Source: Nicotiana tabacum (taxonomy: Eukaryota; Streptophyta; Magnoliopsida; Solanales; Solanaceae). From it: DNA of 64,000 bases. The DNA lies in assembly GCF_000715075.1 (NCBI RefSeq), contig NC_134096.1, forward strand, positions 70,003,026-70,067,025, read 5' to 3'. The notes under the pieces are model-generated. The model did not search any database. It was not told the DNA's origin and worked only from the letters and a program-made list of their open reading frames with translations. Position 1 is the stretch's first letter. Every line of letters starts with the position of its first letter. Positions 47,901 through 60,910 of this stretch are shown here, piece by piece. Position numbers and translations under genes: made by a program.

Positions 47901-50291
47901 TAACTGAACATAAAAGAAACTCCGAACAACCATTTTTTTCCACTATAATCATGATCATTGAATTGTAGAACAACTAAAAAAAGGAAATATGAATCACATA
48001 ATCACCACTAACCCTTCCCTACGTGTTAGTACCATATTAATCAATTGCTAATCAGAAGTTGGAACAACAGATAACATACCCACTTAACGCAACCTTTATG
48101 CTCTTGAGATGAGTCCAGGCAGCAGAAGGTACCTCCCATACCATGCTGAAGTCATCATCTGGTCGGACAGATCCAGACCTTGCAGCCAAGTCCCTGACAT
48201 GACCATAACTCGGCAGGACTTCAAACATGTCACCAAGGTACCCTTGAATAACTCTCGCCTTTGTGACAGACTCCACCACCAATACAGACTTTGCTGTGGG
48301 AGGATATAGTTTTGGCCAATTTTTTTTTCCCTGGGGCTTACTTTTGCTGCTCACATTTGAACTCTGCTCTGGTGCTAACTTACTATCAGATGGCGATGCA
48401 GATGCCTCATTCAGTTCTCCAAGAGAATTGCCCTCCTTGGTGGTGGATTTCCTTTTCCTGGGAGAGGTTCTTTTCCTTAGGGCCGAGTCAACCTTCGTTG
48501 AGACATTACCAGCGGGGCCTACTGTGGAAGAACTAACTGGCAAACTAATCTGGAACACTGAAAGGTTAGTGCAGGTAATTATGCAGCAAAATACATCAAA
48601 ATACTGTAATTCAATTGCGAACCTCTGATACTGCTGGAGATTGCTCATCTTTAGCAGGACTAGACTTCTTTGCTCGGGGAGACCTAGAAACTTTTGGCTG
48701 ATCTACTGCATCAGAAGCAACATTTTTATTCTTTTTGCTTCTCGATTGCTTCTTTGCTTTCTCCTTACCCGTGGATGTTGACTTCCCATTATTACCAAGA
48801 GATGGACCTGAAATTTCCAGGTTGACATCGTTCTCATCAACTTTAACCGGCGTGTCTTTTGTAATGACCAGATCAACATTCTTACTAGCTGATACTTTAG
48901 AGTTTGGAGTGCCTTTCTCAGCCACCTTGTCCGGCATAGCATTTCTTCTATGAACAGCCAATTCCTTTGACCGCTCTGTGTGATTCTTGAAATTTTTAAA
49001 TAATGTTTTATTTCTGTCACTAGAAACTTTTGATCCAACAATGCCTTTATCTGCTACTGCTCTTGCATCAGGGGAAAAATGCATTTTCCCATTTGTGTTG
49101 TAAGACCGTGAACCTATTCCTCCAAATGACCTGAAACTAAAGATAATGGGCATTTGTCTACTGGCTAATCCCTGCTTTGATAGCGGAAGGATACTAAATG
49201 CAGAAGAAGATCCAGGCTCATTAGCATAGGTTCTGAGAGGATGAATTTTCAGTTGAGACGTGAATCTTAAATTCATTGGTTGCATAGTTCTGGTCCCACA
49301 ACATATCCTGGCTTTACGAGACAGTTTCTCAAATCTGTCAACAGTTGCTTGCGTCGAACATTGTAAGCAATTTGCCTGATAATTATGCAATGTCCTGTTC
49401 TGCAACTTAACAAAAAAAAAATTGGTAAAGTCACTACAGTGGATATCGCAAGAAGGAATTCAGACAAAGGTAAAAAAAAAACTGAGGGTATTTTTTCCCA
49501 GACAAGTTCTCTGTTATCTTTTAATCAATCACAGGTGTATAGAACGGGTCAAAAACGATCATCGAATTTGCCTAATAACCATCATAATGTATATATCTTA
49601 AAAATTATAGAACTTAACAAAGTGGGGGGGAAAGATTGAAAAAATACAAGGTCCAAATATTCCTATATGTGTGCTACAAAATCTACAAAAAACATTCTGT
49701 TTTTTTCCTTTTTGGCATTAGTTAGGGAACAGAGATAATGGAAAGAGCTCTGAGCTCTATCCAGTTTGGTTCACAATAGTGAGTGCTCCTAAACAGAAGT
49801 TCAATAGCATAAGCTTACTTCCATGAGCATTAAAGAAAACATTTGCTCTTTAACTCTAAATAGTAAAAATAATTCAAATGGATTCTGTCTGTGTTTTCCC
49901 CAACCCAACTACAAACTAACATAAATAAAAACTTTATTCTCTAAATTGCAATGAAATTATGCATCTCAACTCAGTCAAATTATTCCCTATAGTTTTCACC
50001 TATACCATTTTTATTTCAGAGATTCAACTCAAGGAAGTTACATACTAAATAATATCAATGAGAACAAAAAAGAAAAGGAGAAAAGTGAGCATATTGTTGG
50101 ATTCTACCACTGATAAACTAAGCTTTTAACCATTTCAATTTTCTTTCTTGTAATTCTAAACTGTGAATTCAAACAAATAAACTAAAAAGTTTTAAACTAT
50201 ATCTTCAAATTCCAATTCTTGAAAGCAAATACATTTTACATACCATGATGGAGCGGCAGCTAGTAGTTAATAGGTGTTGAACTAATGCCAT
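41907..50291 (-). CDS. TOP1: DNA topoisomerase I, bacterial type IA, organellar, 9 exons
   Basis: Exons: 50244-50291, 48623-49399, 48080-48549, 46023-47750, 44074-44188, 43839-43928, 43485-43550, 43275-43370, 41907-42029. Introns are GT-AG, phases close, product 1170 aa. The first exon encodes 16 residues ([16 protein letters not shown]), probably the start of an organelle presequence. Residues ~40-350 are a basic, serine- and lysine-rich extension absent from bacteria. The TOPRIM domain has Glu ~368 (VLVVES) and Asp 441/443 (ASDPDREGE). The catalytic Tyr is ~671 ([10 protein letters not shown]). A four-cysteine zinc motif (CPSC...CDQHPKC, ~980-1008) and topoisomerase C-terminal repeats ([21 protein letters not shown]) follow. 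Type IA enzymes relax negative supercoils through a 5'-phosphotyrosine break. Homologue: Arabidopsis At4g31210. Plastid versus mitochondrial targeting is not resolved. Confidence 0.93.
44812..45245 (-). repeat. Tandemly duplicated SINE-like element in TOP1 intron 4
   Basis: Two copies, ~44812-45060 and ~45061-45245, share GTTAGGATCAAGC, ATCATGCCAAAAGCTATAG and the CCATGTTCGACCATG stretch. On the minus strand, copy 1 reads AAGTGGTATCAAACC then GGGTTCGATTCCC, a tRNA-like A/B box pair. The second copy stops before that head. It lies within the 1.8-kb intron 44189-46022. Confidence 0.6.
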
Positions 50292-51965
50292 TCAAAACCC
50301 AAAATAGCTAAAAGTGGAGAGCATATAACGGAAATAGCAAAACCATGAATGTTGGTCTCAAATAACAATGTAAAAACATCAGCTTTAAATGGTGACTGCT
50401 TTTCTGATTCTTGAGCTTTAGAGCTAATTTTAAAAGAACCCAAGAAAAAGATAATAAATAATAATAATAATGAGACCCTTATGTGGACTGCAACCTTATG
50501 GGGTTGGGTGGGGTGGGGGAAGAAGGAGGCAGATAGTGAACGGGTTTTGGGGCAAGGAAGAGGATGAGAGGGTTTAGCAGTAGACGACGTTTTCGTACAT
50601 AAACTAAGATAAATTTCTCTGTTTTCCTTTTTTTTCTTTTTCCCTTTTCCACTTTATTTTTGTAAACTTATTACTTTTAGCATTTGAATGACACAAAAAT
50701 CTCATAACAAATAACCGGAATGCTGAATAACAGGATATAAACAAATAATAACACATAAATAATTAAATAACTAAAATTACTGTTTTGTTTGGACTCGTTT
50801 TATCTTTTTCTCTTTTTTATATTTCTTCTATTTTGTTCATTTTATTCTATTTGACTTTACAAATAAAAAAGCTCTCTCACCTCTTAAATTCAAAATGACA
50901 CAAAATATTTGTATATTTGTTTAATAATATTATTTTTAATTTATTTTCTAAATTAAAATAAAAAAATATGGTCAATGAGGATTCATATAGACTGGAGTGA
51001 TTGACTTGTTTAGGATTGAATCCTTATAATTGTTTATTGTAAATATATTTGCTTAAAAGACAATTATTTCATGTAGAATAAAGGAGACTTGAATAGACTG
51101 AAATTGTATTTAAAAAATTCATACATTTCTTGCAAGCCTTTCTTCAAAAATATAATTAAGCTTCCTCTAAATTACTGAATACCATGAATCCCAATATTTT
51201 TTTTGGAATAGAGAGATAATACATACGAATAAATCCTTAGGCTGACCACGTTCATAAGCCAAGTTTTAATTAATTTAACTTTTAAAAGCACACTACTCAC
51301 AAACTGATAGAGTAATTCTTCTATTTTGTACTTGATTATGAATTCTTTACAATGAAATTTAACATCTTTATTCTAATGTTTCAATTTTTTTCTTACACGT
51401 GTAATGCATTTATTGGTTTAATCACGATTAAGGGTAAAGCTTTCTCCTAAGTCATAACTCATAAGTACCATATTTGGATACAATATTTCCAAATAGCATG
51501 ATCTCTTTGCTTTCTTATTTCAGTCTTTTTGGCATGTTCTTACTCCACATGCAACAGAAAAAAAAATTGCTACTAGTAACTCATGGTCTTTTTTCCTCAA
51601 TAACTGAAAGTGCAAATCTCTTGTTAAACACATCAAATTTATTCAGCAACGCTATCATTCATTTTCAGCATCATTTCTACAAAGAACCTTTCATTTTTCT
51701 TCACTTCCCATCTTTGCCTTCCAAAATAGGGCCTACCAGCTAGTATCAAACTGGTAGTGCAAGGCATTTTCCACCTATACACCCTTACTAACTGCTTTCA
51801 AGGACCCCAACCCAAGGCCTCAAAATGTTCTTAAGAATGAGCTGCGAAAGCAAGTGTGATAGATTAAACTTCAGGATAGCTGCAAAGGGAGCATATTCTT
51901 TAAACGCCGTCTGCTATGGCTTGATTTCTGGCAAAGATGACTTCATATCCTGCTGTTATCGGTGT
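50292..51965. other. Intergenic region, TOP1 promoter side and PTAC14 3' side
   Basis: About 1.67 kb between the TOP1 start codon and the PTAC14 stop. It holds an AT repeat (ATAATAATAATAATAATG, ~50450-50472) and a G-rich run (50500-50525). The TOP1 promoter must lie here and the PTAC14 3' UTR at the right end. No other gene or element is recognised. Confidence 0.4.
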
Positions 51966-54900
51966 CTAGAACAGAATCCTATCTTGGTAAATGTCCAATG
52001 CTTGTATAACCTTCTCTATCAGTAATTTCCTATGTAACCTATACCTGCCAAATGAGAGCATTATGTAAAATAAGATCTGCATGCTTTGAAGCAAGATAAA
52101 ATGATTGTGCATGCAATGACAACTTATTTGATATATTACGTACTTTATTGCTGCTTCAAGTGTTCTCCTGCAGTCCGGCATAGAATCTGTTTACAGTAAA
52201 CCAAGAAAATGAATACAATGTTGGACAACTTTATGACATGAATAGTGACAACTGTTACAAAGGCAACCAATGAAATTAAGGCTACTGTGTTAAATCATTG
52301 CAAAAACCAAGAATTTTAGTGTTCATGTGAATAGGCAGTTATTACTGGATTGAAGAAAACCCAATCTATCAAAGTAAAATCCACAATCAAATCATCATAA
52401 CTACCCGGATTTTTTTTGTCCACAAAATACAGGTGACCATCACAGCGAAAACTATTCTATGTAAATTTGGTAGAAACAACAATGACTCATCAAAAATGGA
52501 CTTATCTTTCTTCTAAACATGCATCGTTCGATAGAAGTGCACGACATAAGTTTACCTAGGATTTTCTGATCTTCGTCAGAAGTTGTGGGGAATTCTGCAA
52601 GCATCTGGTGGCATTCTTCTTGCAGCTCCTTTACTGCTTTCCTCTCTAAACTTGGAATTGGAGGGAGATCTCCATCTGACCAAGTAGGTAACGTTCTCGC
52701 TGCTGCTATGATTGCTCCATCAACAAAACTATCTCCATCATTCGATAGCCTACCTGCTACAAATTTTAAACAAGAATTCTGGACATTAATTGCAAAGCTA
52801 GATTGGATAAGGAGCTAAAATATCAAAAAGATTCTTTAAGACCCATACTGTTGTGGTAATATTCTCCAGGGAGGCCAGATATGTTAAAGACCGATAAGAA
52901 GGTGTCTAGATGAATTTTGGCTTCTCCAGTGAAATGAATGACATCCCAAGGATTCTGCAATATCAAAGATATATTAGAGTCGGTGTAAAAAAAAAAATCA
53001 CATGTAAATTCATTTCCATATTATGGAGATAGATGGCCTTGAAAACTAGTTAAATCATAAGCTCCGTCAGGGTAATTCTTACATGATGCAATACGGATGA
53101 CTATCTTTTCTCTTTCTTCCTCTGATTCAGTACAAATATCTAAATTCTTTGTACTATATGGAGCATCATCGAGCAATACTGATTAAGTCAAAACTAAGAC
53201 TACTCAAAATTCTACGATTAAATGCCCAAATTAATCTATTCTCCATTTATAACATGCACCACAGAAGCTCAAGACAAGGATAATAACTCGGGGGGGAAAA
53301 TTCCTCACTCGAACCCTTTTCTCTTTCACTTTTTGGTTTATCTCATCTTCATTTTACTTTCATCTTCACTTGTCAGGGCTTAATGAGTCATCCCTTCCTT
53401 TTATCTTTCCTAAGCCGAGGCTCTTTCGGAAACAACCTCTCCGCCTTCTTGAAGGTAAGGGTAAGGTCTACGTACATACTACCCTCCCCAGACCCCACTT
53501 GTGGGATTATACTGGGTCTGTTGTTGTTGTTGTTGTTGTTGTTGCTGTTGTTGTTGTTGTTGTTGTTTACACCCTACAGCCGTTTCTTGTCATTCATTTA
53601 CTGTTGCATCCTTGCTTATAAAACAGATTATGGCGATAAATATCACTACACAAAGTCAGTAGTACAAGGGCCTTCGAGTTGGAATTTTTCATACTTTCAG
53701 CAGAAAAAGCACAACACAGCTACTTTTTCTCAGGAAGAATAAAGAAAGACTACATTACCACAGGCGATGAAAAACCATATCTCTGCAGGAAAAAGTTATT
53801 CTTCTGTCCAGCCATGTAGTCAACAGTCATCTGCAAGAATTCATAAAGGCCAATTTAGGTCAAATTAACAAGTTATGCAATAGTAATAAAGACAAGCAGG
53901 GCCACATATAGTTCAATCGGTGACATCCGATTGATACATTGCCAACGATTTACAAAATGATAGTCCTTCATAAAATACACATTATCAAAAAACTAAATAA
54001 GATCAAAATAGGACAAACAGGCATCTCATTAACAATTTTCCTTTCAACTCACCATCCAAAGAAAGAAATAATTTTAAAATTTCCTTTCTCATTCGTCCCC
54101 GAATCATGGAAAATCTTAAAGAACAACACCAAGAAATAAAGTTAGAAGGACACAAGAGAATGCTATGTAAAAAGATCATTCACAAAAGAAATTACAAGAA
54201 ATACTAGTAACTAATACATGTGGAAGAGAGAGGACATAATTTTCATAATGCTTCTATTCTCATTAAAAAATAAAACAGCATTATAAATTAAACCTTATAA
54301 TCTGATAAGCTGTCACATTAGAAGGAAAGATAACTTGTAACAAAGATCATAATATCTCTTTAGCATCATTGCTACTTATATCCCATGCCTGTCACCTATG
54401 CAAAACTACCTCATTCAGTGATCAATTATACACATTTCCCATCTTTCCTGCATAATATCGCCTTAGCATCATTGCTACTCATATCCCGTCCTGTCACCTA
54501 TGCAAAACTACCTAATTCATTGATCAATTATACAAGTTTCCCATTTTTTGCTTTTCTTTTCCTTGTGGCGAAAGGCGAGGCTTTGCATGCTGTGGAGTAG
54601 GAAAGGAAGTCAGTGGCATCAAATAGGCCATCCTTAAATATGCAAGATTTTGATGTAAGAAATGCCTTTGGGGCCTGGAATAAGCAAGGCTCTGATGTAA
54701 GAAATTCATCCTTAAAAATAAGATAGCCCTATATATCATATATTATGACCTATGAAAAGCAAGAAAATGGAGTAGAGATATTTTCTGCACCATTTAATGT
54801 AAGAAATGCCTTTTGGGAAGAACATAAGCATGTGAGTCAGGCATTTCTTCCAACTCCCCACATACCGTTTTCTCCAAATGAATTATCCAAAATAAATAGA

Positions 54901-57900
54901 CTCATTGATAAAGCTAGTTACTTTTTTTTGATAAGGCAAGGTAAACATTGAAAAGGCTAGTTATTTTCTCTATGCAATAAGCTATGCCTACTGATAGACA
55001 CACATCACAATTCAAATGAAGCCCTCACTAGATCTCGACAGCTAAGAAGATTTACCTCATCTCCTTTTCTAATTCTTTGTCCTGCATTTATCATCACCTC
55101 CAGCATGCGGTCCTTGAAGCGCCAATGGAAAAAGCAGTTTGGCTGGAAAGAATGATTCATCATGTCTGGAGAAGAGATGAATAAAATATTAGAAAGATTT
55201 TCTCACAAAAGAAAATTTTATCTAAAATGCTAAGATAATTGCAAGCAGGTCTTCCTTGAAACTAAGAAGAATCCCTGTCTAATAAGCCTTTAAGTTTTCT
55301 CTTAAACACCAGCCACATTGGGATTGAGACACAGTAGTAGTTCCTGCTGCTGTTGTTCTTCTTGTTGTTGTAAGCTGTAATATTAGTTCAACACCTTTCA
55401 GGTTTCCTGAACATCTACAGCTTTGACTGACTTTAATAGCTAATACAGACTTTTAATATATTTATTTCTTTTTGTGGAAGTTTCTAAAATATGTGAGTTA
55501 CAAAAAGAAGCCATAATTCGCACATACATCGCCAGTCAACATTCCATTTTTTCCGCATTTCAGTTTTCTATTTTGTTGAAACTTGTTTGATCAAACAATA
55601 GAACCTCCCTTTTCCCAAAAAGTCAAAAGCTATATGTAACGACCCGACCGATCGTTTTGCTTACTAGATCCACGTTCCCCTAATTAAGACTCTCCGTATG
55701 TGCTTTTACTATTTTATGACTTGCGGGGATGGTTGGTTTAGGTTTGGAAGGGTTCGGGTTGAAATCGGAACACTTAGTTCCTTAATAGTAGTCGCCAAGT
55801 TTGACTTGAGTCAACATTTTGAGTAAACGACCTCGGAACCGGGATTGAAGGTTCCAATAGGTTCGTATGATGATTTTGGACTTGGACGTGTGTTCGGATT
55901 GGATTTCGGATAATCTTGGAGCGTTTCGGCGCTTAATGTGAAAAGTGGGCTCATTGAAGGCTTTCTAGTTCTTTAAATTTGGTTTGGAGTAGACTTTGGT
56001 GTTATCGAGGACCGTTTGGGATTCCGAGTTTGGGAATAGTTCCGTATGGTGATTTATGACTTGTACGCAAAATTTGGTGTCATTCCAAGTAGTCGAAGTA
56101 CGATTCGACCCGTGCGGAGCTAATTGAAAAGTTTGAAGTTCATAAGCTAATTCAAGTTGGTTTTGGGGTACGATTCTTGATTCCAATGTTGTTTTACGTG
56201 TTTCGAGGGATCGAGCAGGTCCGTATTATGTTTATGGACTTGTTGGTGCGATTGGTCGGTGGCTCGGGTGAATTTCGGACCACCCGGAGCAAAGTCTAAA
56301 AATCTGATGTTTCGCGTTCGCGTTCATGGGGCCGCGTTCGCGAAGGTCTGGGACTGGTAGCCTTCGCGTTCGCGTATAAGGGCACGCGTTCGCATAGAAC
56401 AAAGGGCCTGGGGTGGGTCAGTCGCATTTGCTCTTCGCGAACGCGAAGTTCAGGTTGGGCAAGCCTTCGCAATCGCGAGACTGCCCTCGCGTTCGCGAAG
56501 AACTTCACTACCGGGGCCAGTTATGCCTTCGCGATCGCGAGGCTCCTCCCGCGATAGCGAAGAAGAGATCATTGGGCAGACTTGGTTTTTATTACGGGAC
56601 TTGGCCTCTTTTCACTCATTTCCCGCTTGATCTTGGACGATTTTGAGAGCATTTTGCGGGGGATTTTCATCAACATCAAGAGTTAAGTGAATCCTATCAA
56701 TTCTTGAGTTAAATACACGGATTATGGGTAGATTTAACATGAAATTAAGGAAAAAATTGTGAGATTTTGTTGGAACATAGGGTTTGGTAAAAATAAGATT
56801 TGACCACAAAATTGATTATATAATTGGGAATAAATTATATACTTGAGTTCGTGAGGTCATGGGTAACATTTATATTCGAAAATTTTCGGAATCCGGGCGC
56901 GTGCGCCCGGGGGTGAATTTTAGGAATCTTCCAAATTGGGTTGGGTAATTACTCTAATATCTAAATTATGAACTTTTGAGCATATATTTATTAGTTTATA
57001 CGACTTTTGGTTAGTTTCGGAGTTCTCGGCGTCGTTTGAGGAGTTCTTGTGAGGTTGAAGAGTCGGATTAAGGACTTGGAACCGAAGTAAGTCTCTTGCC
57101 TAACCTTGTAAGAGGGAACTTATCCCCTTAGGTGTATTAATTGTTGTGTGCTACTTGTTGTGGGGAGCTACGTACGCACGAGGTGACGAGAGTTCGTACG
57201 TAGCTATATTCATGATATGTTCGGGTAGACTTAGATTCACATCATACCTGTAGGCACTAGCAAGCAGGCAGTAGCTAACATTCAATCTTTTATTTTTTAT
57301 TTTTCCTCAAATTTTATCCATGGATTGATTGTAGCCAAGGTACTCGATCTCAAGTGACCACACCCAGTACGAATCTCACACCCTTACCAGTATAAATTTC
57401 GTGTCGACACGGGTGCGGTGGCTAAAATGAAGAGTCCGCACAACATAGTATTAGACTACATAAAACCCACTATGAATCATGTCTTTCTTACAAAATGTGA
57501 TCAAAGAAATATCAAATATCATTAGTGTGGAAGAAGAATGTTGTCTTCCCTGTAATAGTAAGTAGGTCAAGTTTTACGGCACAGAGGGAGAAGCTCACAA
57601 GGAGGACTGCTATTTCCAAAATTTTGGACGAAATCATTCACGTAGTACACACTATTCTCATTTGCATGGTTTCAGTAAGCTGAAAACAGAACATACTTCT
57701 CACTGCTTAACTTGTTAGAGCAGTCGCAGATCTGCTCTTTTTTACCCACTTCACGTAAAGATAAAAGTACACATGAGCATCAGACATCACTCCAAGACCA
57801 TTAGAAAAAATAAAAATAAATGACGCCATTCAAACTAACTTACAAATATCTAAACCAAGTTCATTCAGTCAAAATAGGATGCTGCATTGTGTAAACAACC

Positions 57901-60900
57901 CACTTAAAGCCAACAATAAAGTATGGAGACCAGAAGTACAGAAATACAACAGAAGAAGCTCACCAGCATAAGGTACCAACAAATTTGCATCTTGAACCAG
58001 TGCACCAATTCTCATTTGCAAGTTGATGCATCGAGATTGTGCTATACTCATTGCCCAAATAAATCTCTCAGGATCCCGAGCAAGACGCTTTATTTTGAGG
58101 GGTACTGCAGAATGCTAAACAAATCGAGAAAGTCAATAGACATTGTTAATGAACAGGAATTTGGAGGAAAGAGATTGAACAAGATTGTCTATACCCAATT
58201 TTTCTCCCAAAACTCAAGTGCCCGATGTTGCTGTTCTCTCATGGTTGAAGCAAGCTTCTCGTCTTGCAACTCCAAAAGGTCCTCCTACATCACAAAAACC
58301 ATTAAGAAGCAAGAGTGTGTGAGACACAAACAACAAATGTTCATTTATAACTCTGGAATTGACATTCTAGAAATTAGTCTACTAAGTACATGCCCAGCTG
58401 ACTAATAGAAAATGCAAATCACAGAAGTGAAGAAGCTCAACCACATATTGCTTTTCAGCTAAACAACCAAAATGGCATTTCCAAATTAGACTTTTGTTAC
58501 AGAAGAGAGCTTCAACAGTCATGCAACAGAACAAGCCTCAATAGAAGAAACTTCTCTTACAAATTAGAACACCTTAATGTCCTAAGGTCACATAACAGTG
58601 TGAATATCACAAAAGCTTTTTTCTTTTCACACATTTTGAGTTACTCCAACTTGAACCTCAGCAGAACACCATAACAAAATGAAGATTAATTTTGTGAATG
58701 CATAGCATTTCTATAGAATCTTCTCCAAAATATTACATTAAATAATTATAAGCATCAAATTTGGATGATAATCATATCCAGACCTCAGTAGCTAGAAGGA
58801 AGCTAGTGCATTCATCATCACTAGGTAAGAAGTCTCCATAAAGCTGCCAAAAGTTGTCCTTGCAATCAAAAGCATATAAAAGAAGGCATGCCAACCTCAG
58901 ATCCGAATCTGTCTGCCATAAAAAGGTTAACAATATTAAAAACTAACAAGAGATCTTGGAATACCAAATAAAAAATGACAAAATCAAAGAATAAGCAACT
59001 AAAAATGCGGATAAATATTCTCCCATGTGTACCATCAGAAAAGATTTAAAAGGAAAAAATGCGTCCTTTTACCTCAGGATTAGTTGAATTGATAATGTCG
59101 AATATTGGATGTCCCACAGGTATGATATCTGGAAAAAACATCCAAGGAAGCTTTTTGCTTATGGTTAACATCAGTTCTAGAGGAATTTCCATTATTACCT
59201 GCATTACAAACAAACCTCCTCATTCATTGACCTGTAAAGATTTTAGTGATAAAGAAAAGGTGTGAAGATAATCAATGACAAAAGAGGAATCAAAAAGTCA
59301 AGCTAATGCCAAATGAATTAGACACAGTCTAAAACTAAAGGCGAAGATAGAATACACTACAGCAGGAGAAGAATTAGAAGTGCCAAGACACTGGCCCCAT
59401 ATAACTTATCGTTGTTAAAAAGTAAATGAGTGAAATAAACTAAGGATACTCATCCCAGAAAGAAGGGAGGAAGAGTAAATTAAAGGGTATTATAATTTTT
59501 GCATGTCCTTTTTTCCGCTCGGTCCAATTTTCGGTGGTAGATGAAGTTCATCTTTAGATACAGCTAAACATTGATGGAGCACTGAATTCGACACTGCTTC
59601 CAGTGGTAAAGCTATATATATTCCTTCAAAAGAATGAAAACTTTCCACATATAAACATAGTGTAAGGTAGTGCTCACCCTAGCTCGACGGAGAGGCTCCA
59701 CGTCTCTGGAAGCAAACACTCTAAACCCATCCGGTCCCTCCCTGAATACAATTCCGTAGGCTCGAAAACTTCTAACATATCCTATTTTATAGAAATCAGG
59801 ATCTGCCAGTTCCAGCTGTTCATGAAGAAATATTATATCACCATAATCAACAGTAAAAACAAAAGAAAATAAGGATAATCTGAAATAACCAAATAGAACA
59901 TAAAGGAAAAAATATGTTCAACAGCTTCTCAAAAGAAAATTAAAGGACAAAGACAAAGAAAAGAGAGTGAATTTAACCATTACAGTAACTATGTAATAAA
60001 GGAGATGAGATATCTATACATGAAATGTGAGAGTGAAAATCTAACTGAAAATGTTAAGGCATATAGGAAAAAGTATGCAGTGCCGAAACTCTTACCGCAG
60101 AAAAGAGCACTTGAACAATGAGCTTACTATTGTTATATATAATATATAATTTATATAATTATCATTAATAAGAGATTTCAATGTTTTTTCTTTTTCCTTT
60201 TTTTGAATTTAGTTGAGGTTGTCCGGTTTCTTCTCTCTCGCTATTTAGTACATTTACCCCCTCTTCAATTTTGGTCTTTTCTCCTCTATATACATTCATT
60301 CTTTTTGCTGTTTCTGACGATTTCACTTTCCAATTTCAACTCAGTTTTCTTGAATTAGTTATTTCTCTTTATAGAGCAAAAAGTAAGTAATTTTGTCTCA
60401 TTAGTATATAAATTTCATAAAAATAAATTCAAGGTCTCTTATTATTATTTGTTTTTAGGCCCCAAATTCTATTGAGACGGCCCTGATGATTAACTAACAG
60501 GAACTTCAAGAACATGGAAAAGAAGAATTTTTTTGGAAAATAAAAGGTACCTGAGCAGCAGGAGTATCTTGGGGTTGAGAAGGGGGTGTAAAAAGAGGAA
60601 ATGCAGAAGGCGTTGGAGAAGAATCATGACCCTCTAGAGTGGAAGCAGTAGCAGCACCATTAGCACTTGCAGTAACTCTCAAGGGTCTGCTTCTTCCCTT
60701 GTTACTACTACATAAAATAATGGGTTGCTTTTGCAACGGTGCAGCATATCCAGGTCTCCACAACTGGTTCAATCAAAAAAGTAATCAACACCCAGAAAAT
60801 TAAAAAAAAAAAAACATTGTTGGGTGTTTTGGGTTTGTTACCTGATGGTGAAACTCTGGCTGGTGGAACAAGTTTGTTGGTTGTTGAATTAAAATGGTGG

Positions 60901-60910
60901 AAGATACCAT
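51966..60910 (-). CDS. PTAC14: SET-domain plastid protein PTAC14 (PEP-associated), 13 exons
   Basis: Exons: 60842-60910, 60551-60763, 59678-59815, 59073-59198, 58784-58912, 58195-58284, 57964-58114, 55056-55165, 53759-53830, 52849-52954, 52556-52753, 52144-52186, 51966-52044. All are GT-AG with matching phases; the product is 507 aa. The start is the ATG at 60910 (MVSSTILIQQPTNLFHQP); ~85 residues rich in Ser, Thr and Ala form the transit region. The SET-type domain spans ~95-345, with YADMMNHSF (NHS ~309-311) and a helical substrate-binding-like C-terminal domain ending ALDIYQDRILF. It aligns along its length with Arabidopsis At4g20130, pTAC14/PAP7, an essential partner of the plastid-encoded RNA polymerase. 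Methyltransferase activity is not established for that family. Intron 7 is 2.8 kb because of an LTR-like insertion. Confidence 0.93.
53412..53572 (+). mobile_element. TS SINE/RTE-type tail with expanded TTG microsatellite, PTAC14 intron 9
   Basis: The sequence AAGCCGAGGCTCTTTCGGA ... GGTAAGGTCTACGTACAT ... CCCCACTTGTGGGATTAT is the shared 3' part of TS SINEs and RTE LINEs. It ends in about 16 TTG units with one TTG-to-CTG change. The tRNA-like head is missing, so it is 5' truncated. Confidence 0.8.
55635..57250 (+). mobile_element. LTR-retrotransposon-derived insertion (probable solo or partial LTR) in PTAC14 intron 7
   Basis: It begins TGTAACGACCCGACCGATCG, a start typical of solanaceous gypsy LTRs. 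A block at ~56310-56570 has many copies of palindromic CpG-rich words based on TTCGCGTTCGCGAAG and TTCGCGATCGCGA. No coding frame and no second LTR are seen, and the expected mirror end (GTTACA) was not found, so the right boundary (~57250) is uncertain. A further repeat-like block (GTGTCGACACGGGTGCGG) follows at ~57330-57440. Confidence 0.6.

Noticed and set aside
48623..49405. Topoisomerase start within exon 2
   Set aside because: The frame there begins with TTG just before a CAG splice acceptor; a GT-AG exon with an ATG lies upstream at 50244-50291.
53370..53742. Valine- or leucine-rich open frames
   Set aside because: They are translations of the TTG microsatellite and SINE tail.
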